A stretch of DNA of 31,257 nucleotides from Dunaliella salina (Eukaryota > Chlorophyta > Chlorophyceae > Chlamydomonadales > Dunaliellaceae). Shown here piece after piece: positions 1 through 7,963 of this stretch (positions within the stretch are counted from its first letter, which is position 1; each line of letters starts with the position of its first letter). The notes under the pieces are model-generated. The model had not been told where the DNA came from. It searched no databases and saw only the letters and a list, made by a program, of their open reading frames with translations. Position numbers and translations under genes: made by a program. Where the stretch lies: contig MU069467.1 in assembly GCA_002284615.2 (NCBI GenBank), forward strand, positions 368,622-399,878. Reading direction: 5' to 3'.

Positions 1-63
<63 letters not shown>
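1..63. repeat. (CA)n microsatellite
   Basis: Perfect CA dinucleotide run from the window edge to about 63. It lies just upstream of a good splice acceptor at 87-88, so it is probably intronic. Confidence 0.97.
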
Positions 64-68
<5 letters not shown>

Positions 69-88
69 TGCACGCATGCACTCTCCAG

Positions 89-367
89 GATGGCTCCGTG
101 TATGCAGCCCAGCAGCAAGCGGCTGAAGTTGCCCAAATCGTGGGCATTGAGGCTTTGGATTACACGGAGCCAATGTGGAGGCACCTCCATTGTCGCATCA
201 CGGGGTCCACCAGTGCCAGGCTCCGGGCTGTGCCCTTTGACATTGTTTGCCGTGATGCTGGATCAGAGGATGCTCTGCTGCATGAAGAAGAAGGTGGGCG
301 CCACCTCCTGGCTTCCCATGCATGGCGCGCAGTGTCCAACCACACCTACTACAAAAGCTCGGCTTAA
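89..367 (+). CDS. terminal exon of an unrecognised protein (partial gene)
   Basis: This looks like the last coding exon of a gene that begins left of the window. An AG acceptor at 87-88 follows a pyrimidine stretch (CTCTCCAG). The exon then stays open for 92 codons to the TAA at 365-367, with high GC at third positions and CAG/GCC-rich codon use unlike the AT-rich sequence after it. The peptide starts DGSVYAAQQQAAEV and contains the segments DYTEPMWRHLH, RITGSTSARLRAVPFDIV and LLHEEEGGRHLL; it ends in YYKSSA. I see no signal peptide or membrane segment, and I do not recognise the family. An upstream in-frame ATG at 68 lies in the presumed intron and is probably not a start. The reading is inferred from splice signal, codon use and abrupt loss of coding character after the stop. 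Confidence 0.6.
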   Translation, partial: DGSVYAAQQQAAEVAQIVGIEALDYTEPMWRHLHCRITGSTSARLRAVPFDIVCRDAGSEDALLHEEEGGRHLLASHAWRAVSNHTYYKSSA

Positions 368-725
368 GTGCTCCTATCGCATGACATGTTTTGTTTTGTT
401 CACATGGTTCATCAGTTTTCAATGTTTGAAGAGCTGAGGAAATGCTGTTTTGACACTATCGTGGTTTCGTCTGTTGTACTCTATAGTCATCTATTCTACA
501 CATCATTGCATCATCACTTTCTACGCTATCATTGTGTTGTTGCTGTCATTTGTTGTTATCTATTTCATTGTGACGTCATTGTATCCTTTCTAAAATTCTA
601 ATTGTGTCATCCTGTCAGGCTGATAAACTGACGCAGCCAAAACAGTGTCCTAGTTTGCCATGCCACATGTGTTTAGAGAAGTAAATTGAGAGATGCAAAG
701 CTACGCCGTGTGTAGCTGGCTGGCT

Positions 726-760
726 GGCAAGGCTGTTGGCAAGGCTGATGGCAAGGCTTT
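726..760 (+). repeat. 12-bp minisatellite, about 3 copies
   Basis: GGCAAGGCTGTT, GGCAAGGCTGAT and GGCAAGGCTTT follow one another directly. Confidence 0.85.
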
Positions 761-1194
761 TGTTCAGCTTGTGAGGTATGACTTCTCAAGGCGTGATTGC
801 TGGAGTCGGCACGACTCTTTCCCAAGTTTGGCTGAGCCACTGGGGCTTATGCAATTTTGGGGATGCTGTATGCAAGCTACTCAACTAGCGACGCTGCTGC
901 TGCTGCTGCCTACTCCAAGGGCTTGAAGGCTCTTAGCCTTGCATGGGCATTATCTCCGGGGCTGCTATGAGTTTACAAGGCGATACACGAGCCAAGACAA
1001 TAAAGGTGTTACTACGAGTTCAGGAGTTCTCTAAACACAGCCCCGGCTGTGTGGAATGCAAAGGTCAATCACAATGGCAAACCGACTCAACCAACTTGCA
1101 GCAGATTCTCGTTGCTGCACACTCTGGGTGTGACAATCCGTATGCCAAATCTGTCGTATGATCAGCAACTGCAAAAGCCACAGATGTCCTCTCT

Positions 1195-1295
1195 ATGCAG
1201 TGGTGCTGTAGAGGCCCTAGCTAGCTTGCTAGTTAGGGAACCTGTCCTGAATGTACACATCGGCTCGCAAAGTCTTTCCTTTTTTCTGAAAATGA
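1195..1295 (+). mobile_element. LINE-B 3' tail fragment
   Basis: Shares the LINE-B 3' UTR signature: hairpin, then TTAGGGAACCTNTCCTNAATGNAC, a GGC-rich spacer, then AAGTCTTTCCTTTTTT. The hairpin at 1215-1238 has arms CCCTAGCTAGC and GCTAGTTAGGG. No coding part remains, so the copy is severely 5'-truncated. Confidence 0.65.
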
Positions 1296-1594
1296 AGATA
1301 GTGTTTGTGTAATGTTCTTTGGAACCTTGCTCAGTTCAATGACATATGCCTGCACTTGTCGGTGAAAGAAGCAACACTCAAAGCGACCCACGTCAGGAAG
1401 TTTTGTTTCTCTGATTCCCTGCTCTGATTCCCCTCTGATTGGCTCTGATTCAGCCTCAACAAAGGTGTCTAATTCAGACAAATAACCTGATCCCCAATCA
1501 GACCCCTTTGGCTTTGATTCAGACCCTCTGATTCTTAGCCAAATGTCTCTGATTCAGACCTTCTTCAGACCCTCCTAATTAGGGAAGGGGGAAA

Positions 1595-1670
1595 AGTTTA
1601 CACCAAGCATCGAACCCTGAAGCCTAGCAATTCACACACTGGCGCTGCCACTCAACCACGTCTGTGTGTA
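1595..1670 (-). mobile_element. tRNA-like SINE head (A and B boxes)
   Basis: On the minus strand, TGGTTGAGTGG (1658-1648) matches a pol III A box and GGTTCGATG (1616-1608) a B box, about 30 bases apart as in tRNA. The anticodon arm does not pair, so it is not a working tRNA. A CTTTTCCCCCTTCCC stretch follows. Confidence 0.55.
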
Positions 1671-2080
1671 CACATGGGGCACATGCAAATTAAAATATAT
1701 AAATTCCTTATCCTGTACACATTGAGCTCATTCATAGGCTCGGCATGCGCAGGATAAGCCTCGCTGTCTACAAAAGGCCTTGCAACATGTTCTCACCATC
1801 AACAGTGGCAGGTGAAAAACCACACCACTTTTTGAACCACAGACTTAGCACCCTCTGAATCAGAGCTAGTTCAAAGGGTAGTTCTGAATCAGATGGGTGT
1901 TCTTCATCCGAAATTTGCTTGGGAACCTAGATGAATTGGCCTGATTCTGATAAAATGGGAAGGAAAAGAAAAGGAAAGGAAAATGGACTCTGATTCACAG
2001 GCAGTTCAAAACATTGTGTGAGAAGGCACTTGGGGCAAGTTTAAATCAGACAGATATTACTTTGCAAACTAAATTGAGTC

Positions 2081-2400
2081 AGACCCTCTTCAGAGCCCTT
2101 TTCATCTAATTCCAACCAAGACAGGCGTCTGATTCAGACCAATAGCCAGACCCCTTTTTCTATGATTCAGACCCTCTGATCCTTCGCCATCCCTGACTGT
2201 TCAGTCACTGAATGTCTCTAATTCAGACCCTGTTCAGAGCCCTTCTCGTCTGATTCCAACCAAGACAGGTGTCTGATTTAGACAAAGAGCCAGATCCCAA
2301 TCAGACCCCTTTTTCTCTGATCCAGACCATCTGATCCTTCGCCATCCCTGACTGTTCATCACTGAATGTCTCTAATTCAGACCCTCTTCAAAGCCTTTCT
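2081..2400. repeat. tandem unit of about 144-154 bp inside the TIR element
   Basis: AGACCCTNTTCAGAGCCCTT recurs at 2081, 2225 and (diverged) 2379. Each is followed by the same order of blocks: TCCAACCAAGACAGG, AATCAGACCCCTTTTTCT, ATCCTTCGCCATCCCTGACT. The second unit is 10 bp longer. A partial, diverged unit sits at about 1460-1580, left of the SINE insertion. Confidence 0.8.
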
Positions 2401-2761
2401 AATCTGCTCAGCTCTCATCCAGACCCCCTCCAGAGCTTTTTCCTTCTTCTTTGTGATAAGACAGATGTCCAGTTCAGGCTTACTCTGGTTCAGAGCGCCT
2501 TCAGAGGGTCCATCACAAGGCAGATGGAAACTTTTTTGAATTGGTCTGACTCTGAGAAGTTGAACACTGATTCAGAGGCAGTTCAGACATTGTGTGAATA
2601 GCCAGATGGTGTGAATAGCCAAATCAATATTAGTTAAAATCAGACCAGCTTTATTCTGATCCAGACCATTATCAGAGGCTCTTAGTGATGCTATACAACG
2701 GCAGCCTCTGACTCAGACCCCCTTGCTTCTGGTTCAGAGGCCATTCAAAGGTACCCTCTGG

Positions 2762-2797
2762 ATCAGACCAATCAGACCAATCAGACCAATCAGACCT
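2762..2797 (+). repeat. 9-bp tandem repeat ATCAGACCA x4
   Basis: Four head-to-tail copies, the last ending in T. They adjoin the right inverted repeat of the TIR element. Confidence 0.95.
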
Positions 2798-2836
2798 CAG
2801 AGAAACCAAAACTTCCCGACGCATGTGTCAAGAGGT

Positions 2837-2965
2837 GAAGGAAGGAAGGAAGGAAGAAGTTACCGCTTTTATACGCCTACCAGGGCATCTGAGCGGGTCA
2901 AACCCCCGACCTCCTGATTTCAGAGGGCCGACGCATGTCCAAGCCTGCGCAACACAAGGTTATGG
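2837..2965 (-). mobile_element. tRNA-derived SINE
   Basis: Minus strand: an A-box-like TTGCGCAGGCTTGG (2952-2939), then a B-box-like GGGTTTGACCC (2905-2895). Next comes the core GCTCAGATGCCC, a GGCGTATAAAAGCGG block and a (CTTC)n tail (2859-2837). The core is shared with the SINEs at 14022-14236 and 25262-25419. It lies directly against the right end of the TIR element. Confidence 0.55.
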
Positions 2966-3169
2966 TGATACAATTGGCCTTCCTGCTGCCTGGGCAGTAA
3001 AAACCCGGTGCTGGAGCCTCTTCGCCTTTCATGGAACAGTCATCTCAAATACTTCTTTCACCTTTCACAATCATATGTCAATAGAGCAGAGCAAGCAGAC
3101 ATTCATGTTGCCCTGCATGGGCGCTTCATCGCAGCTGGAAACAGGAGGACCACTTCCTTGTCTCTGGTT

Positions 3170-3475
3170 CAAATTTTTTTTTGAGGAAACAGATGAAAGA
3201 AAAAGAATAATCTATGCAAGCCAGAGGCCGCGCATATCAAGGGAAAAACCCCTGACTGGAAAGTCAGAAGCCTCACCAGAAGGCCCGCAAAACCTGCACT
3301 AGGCACAGCTAGTCTAGGAGTGAGCTAGAAACAGAGCTAATGAGGATCTGGGGGGTTGTCCGCCATGCTGGACCCCGACTCTCCTTCTCCTGCTGTCCTC
3401 TGCCGCGCGCCCAGCAAACCCCTTCCCCCAGCAGTCACTGTGCAAACCCCTTCCCCCAGCAGTCACTGTGCCTGG
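3170..3475 (-). mobile_element. LINE-B 3' end
   Basis: The minus strand carries the end of the LINE-B coding region, frame-disrupted and related to the copy at 13309-13633. The shared 3' UTR follows, with AGCTGTGCCTAGTG, GGCCTTCTGGTGAGG, the hairpin CTGACT-TTCC-AGTCAG (3267-3252), then GCCTCTGGCTTGCATAG and a CTTTTTCTTTC tail. Truncated at its 5' end. Confidence 0.7.
3415..3470. repeat. exact 28-bp tandem duplication
   Basis: CAAACCCCTTCCCCCAGCAG and its following eight bases occur twice in a row with no mismatch (3415-3442, 3443-3470). The duplication lies within the decayed LINE-B copy, so it is recent. Confidence 0.95.
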
Positions 3476-3853
3476 CTATTCACACAATGACTAGTCCCCT
3501 GAAAATGAAGAGCATGCCTAGCGTTAATGATGGATATCAATTTTTGGGAACTAAGCTGTTCTACGATTGGTTCAGATTTGCACTTGATAAGGCCCAGATT
3601 TATATGAGGTTTGACTGTGTATCATTGTTCATTATGCCAGCCGCACCAATTAAGATGATACGCAGAGTCACTTTGCTATTCCTGTTTGGATTCCTTGAGC
3701 TGCATGATAAAAGTCTGGTTACAGTGTGAGAATGTTGAGTTGCTGCACGTTCAAGGTGATGCAGGGGTCGGTGTCGGGACAGAATTTCAATTCAACAAGG
3801 CGCCACGTGGATGTCACAGTCATGATCAGGGATCTCAGAGGGATCCAGGTGGA
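3476..3853. other. no gene recognised
   Basis: Open on the plus strand for part of its length (to 3729), but with no codon bias or recognisable domain. I see nothing definite here. Confidence 0.4.
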
Positions 3854-4200
3854 TTAGTCGGCCTGGTATAGAGCGCACAAAGATTGCATCCGGGCGGCTT
3901 TGGTGGCAGGCTGAAGAGCCGTTAGAGCTATCAGGAACACCCAATCAGGAATGCTTCGTGTTATGGTCTCAGGGACTTGTATGCCCTGTTCCTGGAGTCT
4001 CTCATTATTGCAGCCATCCATACCAAGGGATGAGCCAAACTGGCCTTCACTGAGGGCTTTTACACAGAGACTAAGGCCTGCATGATGTTTGTTGGTAAGC
4101 ATCCCACTCATTGCAGAGTCGGTACACCTCAGGAGTATGTGATCAGCGTTGTCTTCATCATCACAGAGTGGGCATCTTACATAAGTGGAAGAAAAGAAAA
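3854..4200 (-). pseudogene. LINE C-terminal zinc-knuckle fragment
   Basis: The minus-strand peptide has CPLCDDEDNADHILLRC, the C-x2-C-x(n)-H-x4-C knuckle found after the reverse-transcriptase domain of many LINEs. It continues with ALSEGQFGSSLGMDGCNNER and IPDWVFLIAL, then a proline-rich stretch that has lost the SRPDAI motif frame. The same block order is seen in the LINE-A copy at 14400-14700. Neither reverse transcriptase nor endonuclease remains. Confidence 0.7.
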
Positions 4201-4239
4201 TTGAAGGCACGTTTTCAGAGGATATGTTCGTCTCACTCA

Positions 4240-5015
4240 AGGGAAACATAAAAAGATGGCAATGAAAAGAAGGCCTTTAGTCAAAATGATATTTCGCTAT
4301 ACGGGTCTGCTACTTAATGACATGTCAGGCTTCCGTACCGAAAACAACCTTTCACCTCTTTGGAACGTGTAGCAGTTCAACATATCCACACTATAACTAG
4401 ACTTAAATCTCGCAGCTCAAGAGATCCAAACAAGAAAAATAAAGTGACTCTGCATACCATCTTAATTCATGGCTGGCACTGTTTACAATGAATACACAAT
4501 CAACCTCTTATGGATGTGGGCCTCACCAAACCAACAGCTGAATTAATAGCAACTGAGCTTAGCCATGCCATCCAGAAGTTGACATCCATCATAAATACCA
4601 TTTATGCAAATCTTGCTCCTGCCCCACTTGCGCTGTTTTCTTGCTTCATTCCCCTCTTTCTTTCTCTGAGTCTCTTTTCATTTGCCCGAGTCCTAAAGAC
4701 ATCACTGCATCTCAATGATGGACCATGTAACAAGAAGAAGACATGCTCTTCATTTTCAGAGGGCTATCAAGGGGGGCTGGACGCAAGGCAGTGGAAAGCA
4801 GGAGAAAGAAAATTCCAGCGTGCAGGAGCATGGTGGATAACCCCCCATAGCTCTGTTTCTACAACTCTCCTAGGCTAGCTGTGCCTAGTGTTCCGCCTGA
4901 GGTTCAGAGGGCCTTCTGGTGAGACCTCTCCCTTTCCAGTTTGGGGTACTTAACGTAATGCAGTCGGTCTTTGGCTCGCGCAGACTTTTTCTTTCCCTTT
5001 TCCTTCTTTCATGTC
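4240..5015 (+). mobile_element. LINE-B 3' end, decayed C-terminal ORF plus 3' UTR
   Basis: Frame-shifted plus-strand peptide pieces follow the LINE C-terminal order: a degraded EDTRP-like block near 4320; VAVQHIHTITRLKSRSSRDP and KVTLHTILI around 4370-4480; then LTKPTAELIATELSHAIQKL and SIINTIYANL at 4522-4611. The 3' UTR (about 4850-5015) has CTAGGCTAGCTGTGCCTAG, GGCCTTCTGGTGAGACC and a CTTTTTCTTTCCC tail. In-frame stops and shifts show it is dead. It is head-to-head with the fragment at 3854-4200. Confidence 0.75.
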
Positions 5016-5440
5016 AGGCCAAGAAAGTGACGCAGCCAGTATGTTTTCCCAACAAACCATTACCTGTACAGGATCATGCACTCAATACACTGATCTGGAT
5101 GTGACACTATGATTAGCCTGGCAGTACTCATGCTTTTCCTTTGTAGGAAAGATGCGTCAATCCTGCCATGCAAGGTCAGCGTCACCAATCCGGGAGGTTT
5201 CAAATTACAAGAAAGAAGCCATCAGTCAATACGCATGACTTTTAGGCGGCAAATTAAGAGGCAAGTTTGGAAGAAAAATTAGTTTTGCTGTTCTCGTTGC
5301 TACACAGAAAATCAAGATCATTAGCCTGCAGTTATAGCCAAAAAATAGTGGAATGCAATGCACCAACTTGGGAGCAAACATCACTGCCCTCCTAATCCTG
5401 AGCAGTTGCCAGGTCGCCACTTTGGAGGGGCTTCAGGGGG
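5016..5440. other. no gene recognised
   Basis: Unique-looking sequence without a supported exon or repeat. Confidence 0.4.
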
Positions 5441-5469
5441 TGAGGGGGTGTTTCTGGGCACACAGTGAA

Positions 5470-5625
5470 GGAGAACAGGAGAAGAAGAGGCTAGCTGCGT
5501 ATATTGTAGGAGGACCCTTCAGCGAGGCCCCTGATAGCTTGATAAGAAGAAGGAGAGGTCTGCGCTGGGCAAAAGCCAGCATGCAGTAAGGAAAGATCCA
5601 ACAGTCAGCGCTGAAACTCAAAGTG
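5470..5625. mobile_element. LINE-B-like 3' UTR scraps, two orientations
   Basis: GGCTAGCTGCGTATATTGTAG and GAGGCCCCTGATAGCTTG resemble the plus-oriented LINE-B UTR at 10261-10360. CCAGCATGCAGTAAGGAAAG resembles the minus-oriented tails at 16380 and 23330. Probably two fragments side by side. Confidence 0.4.
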
Positions 5626-5673
5626 AGCTTCGCCAGTTCAGACCAGGAGAAAAAGAAGCATACATTTTACTGC

Positions 5674-5935
5674 AGCAAGTTGGCCTCCACCTATGCCACC
5701 CAAGACACTGTTGTTGAGAGGCCTTGTCCCTTAGCCTGGAGAAAGCCGTTCAACAACTCAGCACAGGTTCCCCTCTTGCACAGGGGCCAGCCGTAGCCAT
5801 GAGGTGAGCGCCCAGTTATGCAGACCCAAGCTGACTCAGCTCTTGGAGATCACTCCACCCCTGAGCACCGTCTCCAGCGCCAACTTCCGGGACCACTCCT
5901 GTGCCAGATTTTACCCAGGTGGCAAACATTGGCGG
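5674..5935. other. coding-like block, strand and frame unresolved
   Basis: Two plus-strand readings look coding. After TTTACTGCAG (to 5675) the frame KLASTYATQDTVVERP stays open to a CAG at about 5765. After CCCTTAG (5734) the frame LEKAVQQLSTGSPLAQGP runs to a perfect donor, AG|GTGAGC (5803/5804). Further right the frame KLTQLLEITPPLSTV looks coding to about 5920, but no intron fits between. The minus strand also has EWSRKLALETVLRGGVISKS followed by a stop. This may be a broken gene or overlapping remnants. Family unknown. Confidence 0.3.
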
Positions 5936-5977
5936 GGGCGCCATTCCCAGGCCAAAGTTTTCTGCTCAACTTTCATT

Positions 5978-6052
5978 GTTGGGGAACCTCTCCTTAATGC
6001 AGGTGGCCTCTGGGCTGTTCAGCCTTCAGTTTTCTTTTCTTGTGCCCTTATC
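5978..6052 (+). mobile_element. LINE-B 3' tail fragment
   Basis: TTGGGGAACCTCTCCTTAATG, then GCAGGTGGCCTCTGGGCTG and TTTTCTTTTCTTG, matching the tails at 1228 and 10350. Confidence 0.6.
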
Positions 6053-6059
6053 CCGTTGT

Positions 6060-7735
6060 GCTCATTTCAGCATGCATACGCAACAAAAAGGGACTCACTG
6101 CCGCGAAGGACATCTGAGGAAAGGCAAGTTCCATTCATATTGTTCTTACACTTCACAAAGCGGGCATTTTCCAGACATGGAAGATTGATGTTTCTGATGG
6201 CATGTTTTTTCATTCACCTTGCATCATCATTGGATGTACTTACCTCAACCAAGCAAATCAACATAAAACCTGCATCCTTCAAATATAAACTCTCCCCCAT
6301 CTGCACATGTCAGGAGTCGGTTGTTTTAACTGTAGGCCTTTTCCTTCAATTTCTGTACTTTGTCACCTGTTACCTGTCCACAAACACTCTACCAATTAGT
6401 GCCATCTAATAATTGTTTTTTTCTTGTTTTGTTTCGTGAGCAAGAATTTAAATGGTGTCAGAAATCATTTGCTCGACAGGATGATCCCATCAGGTGTGTA
6501 GATGTCTGAAGGGTTCTCTTACGAGGAGATACCGCCCCCCCAGTAAGACCTCCCAGGTAGTTGTCAGGCTGACAAACAGCGTCTTAACATCCCATGACCA
6601 GATGAATACCAATGTCACCTCAATTACCTCGCAGCACACTCTTGTCACAGCACACTCTCATTGTGACATCATGAGTATCTCACAGCAATGTTAAGATTTT
6701 CACCTAGAAACAATACTGTAGCTCCTCAATTGTGACATAGAAAAAGGACATTTAAAACTGTACGCCTGCCTTGCTGCCACCATTTTTGCACTGTCAACAA
6801 GTCTGCTATCGCACACTCAAAGGAGTATATACATTAAACACCTTGGGGGACTTTGAGGCATTCCATGCCAGATGAGCTTAGCTGCTTTGAAAGTGCGCAG
6901 GCTAAGGGCCTCGTGCATGGACTGCTTGTTCAGGAGGATTTGTGCTGGCCACGTGATTCTGCAACGCAGGAGGAAAAATATGGATGACAAGTGGGCCAAT
7001 TGTGAACTGCTTTGAAGGAAAGCAAGCTCAGGTTCACTGGTATTGGAAAATTTGATTATTCATGGAAACCATGAAAGCAAGCAAATGCATGTGATGGTGC
7101 AACAACAGCAAGCAACTATCCTTGCTGCACTGCACTGTCCACCGCAAGTATCCTCCAACAAGGACGCAGGTGCACCTCAGTAAAGGCAAAGGCTCAAAAA
7201 ATGCATTTGTTGACTTGCACGCTCCAGCACAGCAGCGCAATGGGATTCCGGGAGCTATCTCATAAAAAAGCAAAAGAATGCAATTGTTTTTTCAGATGTA
7301 CTTGCTTCGTACCTCCATGGTGCCCTGCACGGTTGTGGTAGTGAGGGCCATGGTTTGCTGTCTTGGAATTAGCAAACTTGTTAGTCTGCGTGTGGTGGGG
7401 TGGTATGTGGTCTGCATGTGATGGGTGATATGTATTCAAAGAAGACAACATTCGAATTCGCTGCCAGGATTGGCTGACATGGTGCGTTCAAACTTCCATA
7501 CAACTAGCCCCGTGACTCTGTCCTTGAACATCAGATCATCTTTGCTATAGATCAAAACAAAAACATGATCGCGCTTGCACCACAGACAGCACGACTGGAA
7601 TGGCACTCAGTCCCAGCATATTTAAAGTCATTCTTTCCTGGCTATGCACAGCCTGACCATGCCCTCCCTCCCCTTCCCGGCCCCCCAGGGCACTAAATTG
7701 TTTGAACTCTATGGACTGGAGGTTACTCGCATAGT
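6060..7735. other. about 1.7 kb without a recognised gene
   Basis: No exon or repeat family is supported. A 60-codon minus-strand frame at 6999-6817 (segments WPAQILLNKQSMHEAL and RTFKAAKLIWHGMPQ) has some coding character and might be an old reverse-transcriptase-like scrap, but I cannot place it. Confidence 0.35.
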
Positions 7736-7742
7736 CTTTGTG

Positions 7743-7850
7743 CTTTGGAACATGTGTTCAAATGAGCCTTGACACATGGGAGCACGTAGCTTCAGAGCAA
7801 GCTCGTTGACCTTGTGAGTGCCAAGGCTAATGAACACATGCGTTCCAAAG
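7743..7850. repeat. long imperfect inverted repeat (hairpin)
   Basis: CTTTGGAACATGTGTTCA (from 7743) pairs with TGAACACATGCGTTCCAAAG (ending 7850), and inside it AGCCTTGACAC pairs with GTGCCAAGGCT. The arms are about 34 bases around a 40-base loop, with a few bulges. It could be a MITE-like scrap or a small-RNA precursor; nothing shows transcription. Confidence 0.7.
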
Positions 7851-7963
7851 CCCAGGGATGAAATGCTTCATCTCAGGGCGCCAATGGTCTGAAGCTCGCT
7901 GCCGCTGGCAGCCTGACACAGACACACATCCCACATCCACCACACACGCACCAAATGGTGCAC

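Larger units (their letters stand above)
368..1330 (+). other. probable 3' UTR and downstream sequence
   Basis: AT-rich non-coding sequence after the stop at 367. The first TGTAA, the chlorophyte-type poly(A) signal, is at 1308-1312. If it is used, the 3' UTR is about 950 bases long and contains a LINE-B 3' tail at 1195-1295. The extent is inferred. Confidence 0.3.
1391..2821. mobile_element. TIR element rich in TCTGATTCAGA (undescribed, non-coding)
   Basis: The ends form an imperfect terminal inverted repeat of about 25 bp. The left end is 1391-1414 (CGTCAGGAAGTTTTG...TCTCTGA); the right end is 2797-2821, whose complement reads CGTCGGGAAGTTTTGG...TCTCTGA. The interior has roughly 15-20 instances of a palindrome-like word, TCTGA(A/T)TCAGA and variants, usually followed by CC. 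It also has an internal tandem unit (2081-2400) and a nested tRNA-like SINE (about 1595-1670). No transposase ORF is visible, so it would be non-autonomous. No clear target-site duplication is seen beyond a possible CA. The superfamily is unknown. Confidence 0.6.

Noticed and set aside
1035..1052. ACACAGCC/GGCTGTGT inverted repeat as a terminator
   Set aside because: Such a hairpin is not a terminator in a nuclear genome, and the 2-base loop makes it strained. It may be chance.
2723..2917. ORF with IRPIRPIRP repeat
   Set aside because: Translation of the ATCAGACCA tandem repeat at the end of the TIR element.
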